This document shows, one piece after another, positions 16,343 through 26,164 of a DNA stretch of 64,000 nucleotides. Under the pieces are notes generated by a model. It ran no database searches. It was not told the origin of the DNA and saw nothing but the letters and a program-made list of their open reading frames with translations. Source of the DNA: Vibrio sp. D404a. Its GTDB lineage: Bacteria > Pseudomonadota > Gammaproteobacteria > Enterobacterales > Vibrionaceae. Where the stretch lies: positions 1-64,000 of the forward strand of contig NZ_JAHGAJ010000026.1 of assembly GCF_030248535.1 (NCBI RefSeq). The letters run 5' to 3'. The translations under genes were made by a program, and so were the position numbers. The stretch's first letter is position 1; each line of letters opens with the position of its first letter.

Positions 16343-17716
16343 ATGCTTCTTGCTTCAATAATACGTCATACCAAGGGTGACTTTGTTCGCCAACTGATTG
16401 CGATTGCACTACCAATCACGCTGCAAAGCATTATGTTTTCAAGCCGAGGCTTGGTCGACGTTTTGATGTTGGGACAACTGGGTGAGGCGGATATTGCGGC
16501 CGTAGGCGTGGCGAGTCGTGCCATGTTCGTGACGACGATTATGTTGGTTGGGGTGACGACAGGTGGTGCGCTGCTAACGGCTCAATATTGGGGAGCCGGA
16601 GATCGGCAGGGCGTTCGCGAAAGTACAGCACTGACTTGGCTTGTTTCAATGTTCTTTGCGGCGCTGACGGTATTGTTCTTTATCGCTTTCCCGACGCAAG
16701 TCATGGGTGTCACGACAGATTCTCAAGAGGTTATTGGCTTAGGTACTGATTATATCGTAATTACCTCATTCAGCATGTTTGCGGTAGCTTGTGTGAGCAG
16801 TATGGCGGTGGGGCTTCGTGCGATGCACCGTCCGGGGTTGAGTACCTTCTTTAGCGGTATTGGCATCCTCTCTAACATCTTCCTCAACTGGGTGCTGATA
16901 TTTGGTAACTTAGGTATGCCAGCAATGGGAATTAAAGGTGCTGCGATTGCAACAGTACTGAGTGGTGCCATTGAGGTAATAACACTGTATGGATACCTCT
17001 ATTGGAAACAGCATTTATTGGCATTTAAACGTGCTGATATAATAGCTGCAGCAACGTTAGATAAAGTGGTGCGTTTTCTTAAGCTCTCATTACCGACCAC
17101 GTTCAACTTTTTAGCTTGGGCTGGTGGCTTATTTGCTTATCACGCCATCATGGGGCAGTCAGGTGTTCAGGGCTTGGCTGCACTCTCAGTGATGACTCCG
17201 GTGGAATCAATCTCTTTGGCACTTCTTATTGGTATGTCTAATGCTGCGGCGGTGCTGGTGGGCAACCAATTGGGCGCTAAAAATAATGAAGCGGTCTACT
17301 ACCAAGCTCTGGGCATCAGCATCATTGCGTTTTTCACCAGTATTGTGGTCGCGTTGGTGCTCTATTTTGTTCAAGCTCCAATCCTAGATTCCTTCAGCGC
17401 ACTCACTCCAGAAACGCGTGAGTTATCTGAAAAATTCATCTTGATTTTGAGCTTAGGTATTGTGGTTCGTTCTATCCCAATGACGGTGATTGTTGGCGTT
17501 TTACGAGCTGGTGGAGATGTGAAATTCTGCCTCTACCAAGATCTGATTGCCCAGTGGCTGATTAGTATCCCTTTAGCGGCTATTGCAGCTATCTATTTTG
17601 GCGTTGAACCTGAATGGATCTATTTGATGTTCTTAACAGAAGAGGTGATCAAATGGGGTGGGTCGCTCTATCGCATGAAGAGTAAGAAATGGATAAAAAA
17701 TCTTATAGGAAGTTGA
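16343..17716 (+). CDS. MATE family efflux transporter
   Basis: Encodes 457 residues with about 12 membrane segments. Typical MATE features are the N-terminal QLIAIALPITLQSIMFSSRGLVDVLMLGQLGEADIAAVGVA and the second-half repeat FLKLSLPTTFNFLAWAGGLFAYHAIMG. The family (NorM-like) exports cationic drugs and metabolites across the inner membrane using sodium or proton gradients. GAGG lies 9-12 bases before the ATG. The gene is single, with its own promoter in the long gap upstream. Substrate cannot be told from sequence. Confidence 0.92.
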   Translation: MLLASIIRHTKGDFVRQLIAIALPITLQSIMFSSRGLVDVLMLGQLGEADIAAVGVASRAMFVTTIMLVGVTTGGALLTAQYWGAGDRQGVRESTALTWLVSMFFAALTVLFFIAFPTQVMGVTTDSQEVIGLGTDYIVITSFSMFAVACVSSMAVGLRAMHRPGLSTFFSGIGILSNIFLNWVLIFGNLGMPAMGIKGAAIATVLSGAIEVITLYGYLYWKQHLLAFKRADIIAAATLDKVVRFLKLSLPTTFNFLAWAGGLFAYHAIMGQSGVQGLAALSVMTPVESISLALLIGMSNAAAVLVGNQLGAKNNEAVYYQALGISIIAFFTSIVVALVLYFVQAPILDSFSALTPETRELSEKFILILSLGIVVRSIPMTVIVGVLRAGGDVKFCLYQDLIAQWLISIPLAAIAAIYFGVEPEWIYLMFLTEEVIKWGGSLYRMKSKKWIKNLIGS

Positions 17717-17838
17717 AGTCAGACGTAAGATTTATGTGACTTTATACTTAGCATGTGATCTATCTTTCAAATTACTTCCTACAACCATAGATTTAGTGTA
17801 GATTCTCCTTCCAAATTCTAACTAATGTGAGCTGTTTA

Positions 17839-18510
17839 ATGTTAAAGCTATCAGACCTATGTAAAGGCTATGTCGATGGGGGCGAATTCCACCCCGTCTT
17901 ACAAGGTGCTGAACTAACATTAAACCAAGGTGACCAGCTTGCATTGATGGGCGAAAGCGGTTCAGGTAAGAGTACACTACTCAATTTAATCGCAGGGTTA
18001 GACCTTGCGGATTCTGGCGAGATTCTTTTCCCAAACTTCGATATGCACGCCGCCAAAGAGCGTGACCGCACTGCTTACCGTCGTAACAACATCGGTCATA
18101 TCTTTCAGCAGTTTAACTTACTGCCAACCCTCAACATTGCTGACAACATCCGTTTCTGTCGCCAGTTGAAAGGTTTGCCGGAAGATAAAGGCTTATGGCG
18201 TCAAATTCTATCCGCTTTAGACTTAATGCCTTTATTAGGGCGTTACCCTGAAGAGGTGTCTGGTGGTCAGCAGCAGCGAGCGGCGATCGCACGTGCTCTT
18301 TATATGGAGCCAAAGATTCTTCTTGCCGATGAACCAACCGGTAGTCTGGATGAGCGTAACGCAGAAGCCGTTATGCGCTTGTTGACGTCATTGGCGCGTG
18401 AATTGGAATGTACACTGTTGCTTGTGACACACAGTGAAAAAGTGGCGCAGCATATGGATGGCTGCATTCGTCTTCAAGGGGGACAGCTTCATGTTATGGC
18501 CCGTAGTTAA
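17839..18510 (+). CDS. ABC transporter ATP-binding protein (LolD/AttE-like)
   Basis: Encodes 223 residues from ATG 17839; an in-frame GTG at 17827 would add four. Walker A is GESGSGKST, the Q-loop is in IFQQFNLLPTL, the signature is VSGGQQQRAAIARAL and Walker B is ILLADEPTGSLD. It belongs to the MacB/LolD group that works with FtsX-type permeases. It overlaps the permease gene by 20 bases, and the next two genes follow without gaps, giving a three-gene operon. This group moves lipids or peptides out of the inner membrane rather than importing nutrients. Confidence 0.93.
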   Translation: MLKLSDLCKGYVDGGEFHPVLQGAELTLNQGDQLALMGESGSGKSTLLNLIAGLDLADSGEILFPNFDMHAAKERDRTAYRRNNIGHIFQQFNLLPTLNIADNIRFCRQLKGLPEDKGLWRQILSALDLMPLLGRYPEEVSGGQQQRAAIARALYMEPKILLADEPTGSLDERNAEAVMRLLTSLARELECTLLLVTHSEKVAQHMDGCIRLQGGQLHVMARS

Positions 18511-20944
18511 AGCGCTACTCGGTCACTATCGACGCTACCCACTTCAAATCATTCTTGTTTGGCTCGGTTTAACACTGGGCGTTTCTCTTTTGGTTGGTGT
18601 GACAGCTATTAACCAACACGCCAAGCAGAGTTATGCTCATGGCGAAAAACTGTTTTCCAATCCGCTTCCTTACCGTATTCGTCCTAAACACAACGCGAAT
18701 AAAATCCCACAAGGCTTTTATATCCAACTGCGCCGTGAAGGCTTCCAGCAGTGTGCTCCTTTTGATAACCATCGCGTAACTGACGAAAACGGCTCTAACT
18801 TCATGCTGATCGGCTTAGACCCGGTCTCTATGCTTCAGCTGCAGCCAGGTGTTGCTCTTCAAGATCTCACGACGTTGAATCTGATGAAGCCACCATATCC
18901 AATCTTAGTGAGTGACGATCTTGCTAAGCACATGGAGTGGAGTGATGGCGATTATATCCACCTGATGGATGGCTCTCAGTTGGGGCCACTGGTCGTCGAC
19001 CAAAACAACATGATTAATGGTACGCGTCTGATCGCCGATATTTCTCTACTGCGAATGTTAAAACGCAGTGCGGGTCTTTCTGTGATTGCTTGTTCAGACA
19101 TGTCTGAAGCTAAGTTCGAACGCTTGAAGAACATGTTGCCGAATGGTTTGACGATTTCACGTAGTTCAAAAGCTGAGTTGGAATCGCTCACTAGCGCGTT
19201 CCACCTGAACCTAACAGCAATGGGGATGCTCTCTTTTGTTGTGGGTCTTTTCATCTTCTATCAAGCGATGTCGCTTTCGTTTATCCAAAGACAGCCTTTG
19301 GTTGGCGTTCTGAGACAAACGGGCGTATCGGGATGGCAGCTAACCAAGGCGCTCTGTTTTGAGTTGCTGGCGTTGGTTTTAGTCAGTTGGATCTGTGGCA
19401 ACATCTTTGGTGTGATGCTCGCTAACCAACTGTTGCCAGCTGTATCCTCAAGCTTAGGCGACCTTTACGATGCAAACGTAGGCCTGAGTATTGATTGGAG
19501 CTGGAAGTCGAGTGGTTACAGTTTGGCGATGTCATTAGCAGGCGCGTTCCTAGCGTGTGCGTGGCCGTTGATCCGCCTTCTTAAGTCTCAGCCGATTCGA
19601 CTCTCTTCTCGTTTGTCTTTAATGCGCTTTGCTGGTACCGAGTTTACGTGGCAAGCACTTATCGGCTGTGGTTTCTGTGTTGCAGCGGTTGCCGTGTATC
19701 AAGCTCCGCAAACTCAAGAGTCTGGCTTTGCTATCATCGCCCTGATGCTAGTGAGTGTGGCGCTGTTTACGCCATTCTTAATGTGGAAGCTGTTCAATAG
19801 TTTCTCTTATTCTCTGCGCTGGGTGCGTGCTCGTTGGTTCTTCGCTGATGCTGCAGCAAGCATGAGCTACCGTGGTGTTGCCACCATGGCCTTCATGCTC
19901 GCGATGACCGCTAATATTGGCGTAGAAACCATGGTCGGGAGTTTTCGTGATACCACTGATAAATGGTTATCACAGCGTTTGGCTGCAGATTTATACATCT
20001 ACCCAACCAACAATGCCGCTGCACGCATGAGCAACTGGCTGTCTGACCAACCTGAAGTCGATTCAGTGTGGTGGCGCTGGGAGAAAGACATTCCATCGCC
20101 AGTGGGCAGTATTCAAGTCGTTAGTACGGGGCCGTCAGAAGGCGAGCTTGAAGCATTAACGATTAAACTAGGTATCCCGAATTACTGGTATCACCTACAT
20201 CACTCAAAAGGCGTACTGATTAGTGAGTCGATGTCGCTCAAACTAGGTATCCGACCTGGTGATTACATTGATATGTACGACAACCTAGGCTCTGGGTGGC
20301 AAGTCGTGGGTGTCTACTACGACTATGGTAACCCTTACCATCAAGTGATGATGTCGCATCGCAACTGGTTATATGGCTTTGCAGGGCGGGGCAACGTCGG
20401 CTTAGGCGTGATACTGAAAGACGAAGTAAATCCTGCGGGGCTGCGTAATCGATTGGAGTCGGTGTTTAGATTAAGCTCCGAGCGTATCTTCGATAATAAC
20501 AATATCCATAGCCAAGCGATGCGCGTCTTTGACCATACCTTTGCGATCGCCGATACCCTAGGCAACATCACCTTGGTGATTGCGGTATTTGGTATCTTCT
20601 TCGCGACTATCGCGGGTGAGGTGTCGAGACAGCGACATATTTCGTTGCAGCGTTGCTTAGGTGTATCAGCAAAAGAGCTGATCTTTACCGGTAGCTTGCA
20701 GTTGTTCGTGTTTGGCCTGATTTCCTCATTAATCGCGATCCCATTAGGGTTAGCGCTAGCGAACCTGATTGTTGATATTGTTATTAAACAGTCGTTTGGC
20801 TGGTCGCTTGAGCTGCAAGTCATACCGTGGGACTACTTTATTACCTTTGCATGGTCTATGGCCGCTCTGATGCTAGCAGGGGCATTACCAGTACTTCGTA
20901 TGATAGGTAATACACCGATGAAATCCTTGAGGGACGCACTGTAA
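18491..20944 (+). CDS. ABC transporter permease, FtsX family
   Basis: Encodes 817 residues. The start at 18491 (MLWPVVKALLGHYRRYPLQ) matches the cytoplasmic start plus first helix of FtsX-type permeases; the longer frame from 18434 lies in the ATPase gene. There are two FtsX cores: helices near 20-40 with a large periplasmic region then 240-390, and a second half with a periplasmic region near 490-690 and C-terminal helices (NITLVIAVFGIFFATIAGEVSRQRHISLQRCLGVS). The duplicated form is as in AttFG/YbbP-type permeases. It overlaps the ATPase and abuts the next gene. Confidence 0.92.
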   Translation: MLWPVVKALLGHYRRYPLQIILVWLGLTLGVSLLVGVTAINQHAKQSYAHGEKLFSNPLPYRIRPKHNANKIPQGFYIQLRREGFQQCAPFDNHRVTDENGSNFMLIGLDPVSMLQLQPGVALQDLTTLNLMKPPYPILVSDDLAKHMEWSDGDYIHLMDGSQLGPLVVDQNNMINGTRLIADISLLRMLKRSAGLSVIACSDMSEAKFERLKNMLPNGLTISRSSKAELESLTSAFHLNLTAMGMLSFVVGLFIFYQAMSLSFIQRQPLVGVLRQTGVSGWQLTKALCFELLALVLVSWICGNIFGVMLANQLLPAVSSSLGDLYDANVGLSIDWSWKSSGYSLAMSLAGAFLACAWPLIRLLKSQPIRLSSRLSLMRFAGTEFTWQALIGCGFCVAAVAVYQAPQTQESGFAIIALMLVSVALFTPFLMWKLFNSFSYSLRWVRARWFFADAAASMSYRGVATMAFMLAMTANIGVETMVGSFRDTTDKWLSQRLAADLYIYPTNNAAARMSNWLSDQPEVDSVWWRWEKDIPSPVGSIQVVSTGPSEGELEALTIKLGIPNYWYHLHHSKGVLISESMSLKLGIRPGDYIDMYDNLGSGWQVVGVYYDYGNPYHQVMMSHRNWLYGFAGRGNVGLGVILKDEVNPAGLRNRLESVFRLSSERIFDNNNIHSQAMRVFDHTFAIADTLGNITLVIAVFGIFFATIAGEVSRQRHISLQRCLGVSAKELIFTGSLQLFVFGLISSLIAIPLGLALANLIVDIVIKQSFGWSLELQVIPWDYFITFAWSMAALMLAGALPVLRMIGNTPMKSLRDAL

Positions 20945-22081
20945 ATGGGTAAAAGACAAGGCGTGAAAAAGCCTAGAAACAATGTGTTGTCCTCTATATT
21001 ACTGATTGGCTTCTTTGGTCTGTTCGTTGGTATTTGGGCTTATTACTCATACTTTGCAGAAGTGGGTGATAAGGGCATGAATGAAGTGAACTCTGTATTG
21101 GTGAGTGAGCAATTTAAGGTGTTTGAACCGGTATTGCCTGATCGCACAGTCTCGCTGCCGCAGGACTTTCAATTCCATCCTGAGTATCAACATGAGTGGT
21201 GGCACTATTTCGCGACCTTAGAAGATGCCACAGGCAAGGATTACTCTGTCCAGTGGAGCTTCTTCCGGATTGCAACCGACGAGCGCGAGACTCGTGGCTG
21301 GCAAAGCCCACAGATCTACATTTCAAACGTGGTGATTACCTCCGCAACAAAAGTCTGGAAAGAGCAGAGACTAGCACGTGGTGGTATTGGACAAGCGGGT
21401 ATGACCAATCGCCCGTTCCGTATTTGGATTGATAACTGGAATTGGCGTGCACTTGGCGCGACGCCATTTCCGGGGCGCTTAAGTGTGGAAACCGACACCT
21501 TCGGTTTAGAGCTCGATTCCGTCACCAAAGGGCCTTATGTTTTGAATGGTGAAAATGGCTACCAGAAGAAACACGATCTGCTTCCTATTGCTTCATATAA
21601 CTTTAGTGCTCCGTTTTTAGCGCTAGATGGCACTCTAAAGCTCGATGGAGCAGAAATAGAGGTCTCTGGTACTGCATGGCTGCACAAGGAGTGGGGTAGC
21701 GGCTTACTGGGAGAAGGACAGCAGGGTTGGGACTGGTTTGTCTTCAATCTAGACGATGGCTCGGCCTTAAGTGTGAGTCGTTACCGTAATAATCAGCAGA
21801 TGCCTTATGTGTTCGGTACGCTAGCAACTCGCTCGGGTAAGGTTTACCAGCTGTCGGATTCTGATATAGATATCAAACCATTACCGAACACTACCTTGCT
21901 CAATGGACGAAGAATGCCGCTCCAGTGGATCGTCAATGTGCCTCAATATGAGATCAATCTCACAACTCGGATTCAACGTAGAGATATGTGGCTACCGTTT
22001 GTGATCCCGTATTGGGAAGGACCCATTATGGCCAGTGGAAGCCATGAAGCGACAGGCTTTATGCAACTGACAGGTTATTAA
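20945..22081 (+). CDS. Secreted lipocalin-like (CrtC/AttH family) protein
   Basis: Encodes 378 residues starting 0 bases after the permease stop. One N-terminal membrane segment (NVLSSILLIGFFGLFVGIWAYYSYF) anchors or exports it. The rest is a CrtC/AttH lipocalin-like domain with the characteristic FQFHPEYQHEWWHYFATLE near residue 75, YSVQWSFFR and HKEWGSGLLGEGQQGWDWFVFNLDDG. The family was named from carotenoid 1,2-hydratase, but proteins beside FtsX-type ABC transporters (AttH) are not carotenoid enzymes. The likely role is binding a lipophilic compound at the envelope with the ABC transporter. A terminator follows. Confidence 0.88.
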   Translation: MGKRQGVKKPRNNVLSSILLIGFFGLFVGIWAYYSYFAEVGDKGMNEVNSVLVSEQFKVFEPVLPDRTVSLPQDFQFHPEYQHEWWHYFATLEDATGKDYSVQWSFFRIATDERETRGWQSPQIYISNVVITSATKVWKEQRLARGGIGQAGMTNRPFRIWIDNWNWRALGATPFPGRLSVETDTFGLELDSVTKGPYVLNGENGYQKKHDLLPIASYNFSAPFLALDGTLKLDGAEIEVSGTAWLHKEWGSGLLGEGQQGWDWFVFNLDDGSALSVSRYRNNQQMPYVFGTLATRSGKVYQLSDSDIDIKPLPNTTLLNGRRMPLQWIVNVPQYEINLTTRIQRRDMWLPFVIPYWEGPIMASGSHEATGFMQLTGY

Positions 22082-22090
22082 CTTTTATAT

Positions 22091-22117
22091 AAGGCTATCA
22101 TTTGATAGCCTTTTTTT
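22091..22117 (+). terminator. Terminator of the ABC transporter operon
   Basis: AAGGCTATCA, loop TT, TGATAGCCTT followed by a T run. It lies directly after the AttH-like gene. Confidence 0.9.
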
Positions 22118-22357
22118 ATGCAATCTAGGTCACCCAGCGGAGGGATTAACTAGCTTACACTTATATAGTTGGTCATCTATACTTAATTTAGTGTAACTCA
22201 CAACATTATGGAATATACGACGTATTGTTTAGTATTTGTAGGAAAAACCGAAGTTAAACATCCAAAGAAGTGATTATGTATCGTCGAAAGTTGGCTATAC
22301 ACTCGTGTCTATTCTTTGTTATTCGTTTATTTAAATAATAAATATAAGGGCGAAATC

Positions 22358-23521
22358 ATGAACGACGTCATCCGTGACTTCTTTAAAATGGAATCTGCTG
22401 GCGGCATCATTTTGGTAATTGCAGCGGCAATTGCAATGTTCGTAGCGAACTCACCTCTGAACGAAATGTATCAGGGTATGCTACACACATACGTATTTGG
22501 TATGTCCGTTTCTCACTGGATTAATGACGGCCTAATGGCAGTCTTCTTCCTACTTATTGGCCTTGAAGTAAAGCGTGAGCTTTTAGAAGGTGCACTAAAA
22601 TCTAAAGAGACAGCAATCTTCCCAGCTATCGCTGCGGTAGGTGGTATGTTGGCTCCTGCATTAATTTACGTGCTATTTAACTCAAGTAACCCAGAAGCGC
22701 TGCAAGGTTGGGCTATCCCAGCTGCAACAGATATCGCTTTTGCACTTGGTATCATGGCGCTTCTAGGTAACCGTGTACCGGTAAGCTTGAAAGTGTTCCT
22801 ACTAGCACTAGCAATCATCGATGACCTAGGTGTTGTTGTTATCATTGCACTGTTCTACTCAGGTGATCTATCTACGCTTGCACTTACGGTTGGCTTTATC
22901 GCGACTGGTGTGTTGTTTATGCTGAACAATAAGCATGTAACCAAGCTAAGTGTTTACCTCGTTGTTGGTGCAATCCTGTGGTTCGCAGTATTGAAGTCGG
23001 GTGTTCACGCAACACTTGCTGGTGTGGTTATCGGTTTTGCGATTCCACTTAAAGGCAACAAAGGTGAGCATTCACCGTTGAAGCACCTAGAGCATGCACT
23101 GCACCCGTATGTTGCATTCGCGATTCTACCAATCTTCGCATTTGCAAACGCAGGTATCTCACTAGAAGGCATCTCACTGTCTAACCTGACAAGTATGCTA
23201 CCGCTTGGTATTGCTTTAGGTCTGTTGGTTGGTAAGCCGCTGGGTATTTTCCTATTCAGCTGGGGTGCTGTGAAAACGGGTGTCGCTAAGCTACCTGAGG
23301 GTGTGAACTTTATGAACATCTTCGCGGTATCTGTGCTGTGTGGTATCGGCTTTACGATGTCTATCTTCATCTCTTCACTGGCATTTGGTCCAACGAACGC
23401 AGATTTTGATACTCTAGCTCGATTAGGCATCCTAATGGGCTCAACGACAGCAGCTATCTTAGGTTACTTCCTGCTAAGTATTTCTCTACCGAAAACTAAG
23501 CACCAAGAAGTAAAACTGTAA
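22358..23521 (+). CDS. nhaA: Na+/H+ antiporter NhaA
   Basis: Encodes 387 residues with about 12 membrane helices. The start at 22358 has AAGGG eight bases upstream and gives MNDVIRDFFKMESAGGIILV, matching E. coli NhaA. The helix IV unwound part IPAATDIAFALGIMALLG and the helix V double aspartate (LAIIDDLGVVV) that binds Na+ are intact. It exports sodium in exchange for protons, giving salt and alkaline tolerance. It is monocistronic with a clear terminator. Confidence 0.97.
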   Translation: MNDVIRDFFKMESAGGIILVIAAAIAMFVANSPLNEMYQGMLHTYVFGMSVSHWINDGLMAVFFLLIGLEVKRELLEGALKSKETAIFPAIAAVGGMLAPALIYVLFNSSNPEALQGWAIPAATDIAFALGIMALLGNRVPVSLKVFLLALAIIDDLGVVVIIALFYSGDLSTLALTVGFIATGVLFMLNNKHVTKLSVYLVVGAILWFAVLKSGVHATLAGVVIGFAIPLKGNKGEHSPLKHLEHALHPYVAFAILPIFAFANAGISLEGISLSNLTSMLPLGIALGLLVGKPLGIFLFSWGAVKTGVAKLPEGVNFMNIFAVSVLCGIGFTMSIFISSLAFGPTNADFDTLARLGILMGSTTAAILGYFLLSISLPKTKHQEVKL

Positions 23522-23605
23522 TCAATACAGATAATGTTTGAGGGTATTGGCTGGTTCAGACAGGAGCCGCTAATACCGATTAAAACATGATGACAAAGAA
23601 ACGAA

Positions 23606-23640
23606 AAAGCCGTGATGATTTAACTCATCACGGCTTTATT
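23606..23640 (+). terminator. Terminator of nhaA
   Basis: AAGCCGTGATGA, a six-base loop and TCATCACGGCTT, then TTATTGTTT. The A run on the left could also serve the minus strand. Confidence 0.85.
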
Positions 23641-23785
23641 GTTTAAGCCTTTTACCCAGCCACCTGACGTTGTTTTGGGTTTGTTATCCTAAGCTTTCAC
23701 GATACTTTATTAGTCCTCAACAGCTCAGTAGCTCTACTAAGCTCAATACTTTTAAACGAGCGCAAAGCTCAATGTTGTCTTGAAG

Positions 23786-24391
23786 CTACTTTTCAAGGGT
23801 GGTGAAAATCGTCCACTCCTCAACAATCTCTTCATTTAAGCCCACAACGGTCGCTGTTACGCGGCGATTGAGAGCATGTGAGGTTGCATCGTCTCCGGCA
23901 CTTTCTGGTCGTGTATCGCCGTAACCAACGATACGGACACGCTCAGGTTCAACACCGTTTGCAATCAATCTATCTTCAACTGCATGTGCTCGCTCCTTTG
24001 AAAGCGCAAGGTTGTGCTCCGCAGAGCCAACTTTACTTGCATAGCCCTGTACTTCGATAGAGGCTGATTCGTATGTCTCTAAGAAGAGAGCCATTTGACG
24101 GATCTGATCAGAGAACACAGGATTGATTTCGTAGGAGTCGTTAGCAAAGAGGATTCGCAGTTGTTTCACTTCTTGCTCACGAACTTTTTCACCACAGCCG
24201 TCGTTATCGACTAATGCACCTCTTGGTGTAGAAGGGCAGTCGTCACGGGCGTTAATCACGCCATCCAAATCATCGTCCTTTAAATCGGCGATCTGAACAG
24301 CCAGGGGTGTCTCGTCATAGGGCTCTTCTTCATAGGCCATCAACGGCTGACAAATGAGACAAGCGGGTAAAATGAGATACATAGATTTCAT
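23786..24391 (-). CDS. OmpA-family outer membrane/peptidoglycan-binding protein
   Basis: Encodes 201 residues. The start at 24391 gives a signal peptide (MKSMYLILPACLICQPLMA); the longer frame from 24418 runs into the TolC-like gene. Residues about 30-65 carry a calcium-binding thrombospondin type 3-like motif (DDDLDGVINARDDCPSTPRGALVDNDGC). Residues about 75-185 form an OmpA C-terminal domain (VQGYASKVGSAEHNLALSKERAHAVEDRL, VGYGDTRP, NRRVTATVVG) that binds peptidoglycan. Its start lies just after the TolC-like stop, so they form an operon. Such OmpA-TolC pairs often go with type I secretion of large adhesins, but no adhesin or ABC exporter gene is nearby. Confidence 0.87.
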   Translation of the reverse strand: MKSMYLILPACLICQPLMAYEEEPYDETPLAVQIADLKDDDLDGVINARDDCPSTPRGALVDNDGCGEKVREQEVKQLRILFANDSYEINPVFSDQIRQMALFLETYESASIEVQGYASKVGSAEHNLALSKERAHAVEDRLIANGVEPERVRIVGYGDTRPESAGDDATSHALNRRVTATVVGLNEEIVEEWTIFTTLEK

Positions 24392-24393
24392 GT

Positions 24394-25701
24394 TCAATAC
24401 TCCATTGCTCTTGTCCATTCTTCAGGAACGTCGACCAACATGGCATCGAGTAGTGTTCCCGTCGCATTCAACACTCGGTACTTAGCGTATTGCTCTGCAT
24501 AGTGTGCATCTAAGTAGTCTTTACGAGCTTCAAACAGTTCGTTCTCAGTGTTGAGTACATCAAGCAAGGTTCGTTGCCCGATGCGGTACTGCTTTTGGTA
24601 AGCGATTACAGTCTCGGCAGCAGAGTCCACATGATCAGATAAGAAGTTCTTTTGCTGAAGGGTTAGGTCCAGTGCGCTCCATGACAAGCGAAGCCCTTCT
24701 TCTACTTGTCGATAAGCTCTATCACGAAGATCTTTGGCTTTGTTTAGCTGGTAAGCCGCACTTTCACTCTCTGCAGAATCGCTACCACCGTTATACAGGT
24801 TGTAACGCATACGCAGCATGGCGAGTGTCTCGTCACTTGAGCCTTCGTCACCGCCCGCATCATCGCGCCACGTCTGGGAAGCCTCAATTGAGAAAGTAGG
24901 GTAGTTAACACCTTTCGATTGCTTATATTGGAAGTGTGCAGCGTCAACATCGGCGCCAGAGATTTGGATCACTGGGTGATGTTCATAAGCAAACACCAAA
25001 GCATCGGTCAGTGAAAGAGGGATCTTTGACACATCAGCACGTGGGTATACGAGACCCAACGGCTCTTGGCCGACGATCCTCCTAAACTGAGTGTGGGTAT
25101 CAATCAGGTTATTCTGCGCCGCCAAAAGGTTACCATGAGCCTTTGCGATACGAGCCTCTACCTGAGAGACATCCGCTGTTGAGCCGATGCCTGATTCAGC
25201 GCGGCGTTTGATGTCTTTGTATATCTTCTTGTGAACCGACAGGTTACTTTCAGATAGAGCTAAGACTTCAGTCGCCTTTACCGCATCAAGATAGACTTGC
25301 GTTACTTCTAACGCCTTGTCTTCTGCATCAGCAAGCAGTTGTAAACGAACCGACTCGGCTTCAGCCGCAGTTCGATCCATGTTGTAGAGCGTGGCAGAGC
25401 CATCCCAAAGTAATTGAGTTAGCGATACAGTCGCCTCTTTACGCGTCAGATCTGTATCAGGGCCATTATTCGGGGCTGGATTGATCCCCTCATACCCGAT
25501 ACCGGCGTCTAGATCGATGCTAGGAAGATAAGCGCCTCCTGCAGCATCGTTTTGACTTCGTACACTCGCAAACTCATTAAAGATGCTTTTCAGCTCTGGA
25601 TTTGTAGCAAGTGTTATAGCGACTGATTGTTCTAGCGTTTGTGCCCCAATAGGAGTTGCGACAATGAGGCAACTCAACAAAGATAATTTGAACAATTTCA
25701 A
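24394..25701 (-). CDS. TolC family outer membrane protein (LapE/AggA-like)
   Basis: Encodes 435 residues. Translation begins at a TTG at 25701 backed by a strong GAAGGAGA ribosome binding site. A signal peptide (KLSLLSCLIVATPIGA) precedes two OEP repeats with long coiled-coil helices. Motifs such as TLEQSVAITLATNPELK, DLTRKEATVSLTQLLWDG, QKQYRIGQRTLLDVLNTENELFEARKDY are typical of the LapE/AggA group of type I secretion exit ducts, which serve large adhesins. The gene is followed by the OmpA-family gene. No inner-membrane partner lies in the window. Confidence 0.9.
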   Translation of the reverse strand: MKLFKLSLLSCLIVATPIGAQTLEQSVAITLATNPELKSIFNEFASVRSQNDAAGGAYLPSIDLDAGIGYEGINPAPNNGPDTDLTRKEATVSLTQLLWDGSATLYNMDRTAAEAESVRLQLLADAEDKALEVTQVYLDAVKATEVLALSESNLSVHKKIYKDIKRRAESGIGSTADVSQVEARIAKAHGNLLAAQNNLIDTHTQFRRIVGQEPLGLVYPRADVSKIPLSLTDALVFAYEHHPVIQISGADVDAAHFQYKQSKGVNYPTFSIEASQTWRDDAGGDEGSSDETLAMLRMRYNLYNGGSDSAESESAAYQLNKAKDLRDRAYRQVEEGLRLSWSALDLTLQQKNFLSDHVDSAAETVIAYQKQYRIGQRTLLDVLNTENELFEARKDYLDAHYAEQYAKYRVLNATGTLLDAMLVDVPEEWTRAMEY

Positions 25702-26028
25702 AGTAGTTCTCCTTCTACTTTTGACTGTCTCTTTATGATGACAAGTTCAGGTGGTTGGAAAAAACTGACCTTGTATTCGAAGCTTAGGACATTTGCTTGG
25801 AAAATGAGAAGTTTAGATAAAAAAATTAACGTTAATGCGGATACTGTACAGCGATCTGAGTGATAACGATCGAGAAGGTGCACTGCACGTTGTTGACGGA
25901 CACAAATTTCGGACTTCTTATTGTTAATTATCTCAATAGCTTGCTCGGTCGATTTATGGAGGATTTCTAAAAGGAGTGATCAAAGGTGAGGAATGGGTTC
26001 AAACAGTCAAAAGTTACTAACTACAGAT

Positions 26029-26159
26029 AAAAAAAAGCCCAAACCAACACGGTTTGGGCGGATACAAGTATAGGAGTTAATAAGGAAATTGCAGTAAGTA
26101 ACAAGAGAGTGGGACAAGTCTGACGGCCAGAAAGACTTCAAAATACGCTACTTGTTACC
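26029..26159 (-). ncRNA. vrrA: VrrA-like sigmaE-dependent small RNA
   Basis: A strong terminator on the minus strand (GCCCAAACC, loop GTGTT, GGTTTGGGC then eight Ts, 26029-26059) has no upstream protein gene, because the neighbour on that side is divergent. About 100 bases upstream is a sigmaE-type promoter (26165-26192). The implied transcript is about 131 nucleotides. In V. cholerae the 140-nt sRNA VrrA lies beside VC1741, a TetR-type gene with an acyl-CoA dehydrogenase next to it; the same context holds here. VrrA represses outer membrane protein synthesis through Hfq and base pairing. I inferred the identity from context, promoter and terminator, not from alignment. Confidence 0.75.
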
Positions 26160-26164
26160 CTTTT

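Noticed and set aside
20341..20823. 160-residue minus-strand frame inside the ABC permease gene
   Set aside because: Antisense shadow of the permease coding frame; no independent signals.
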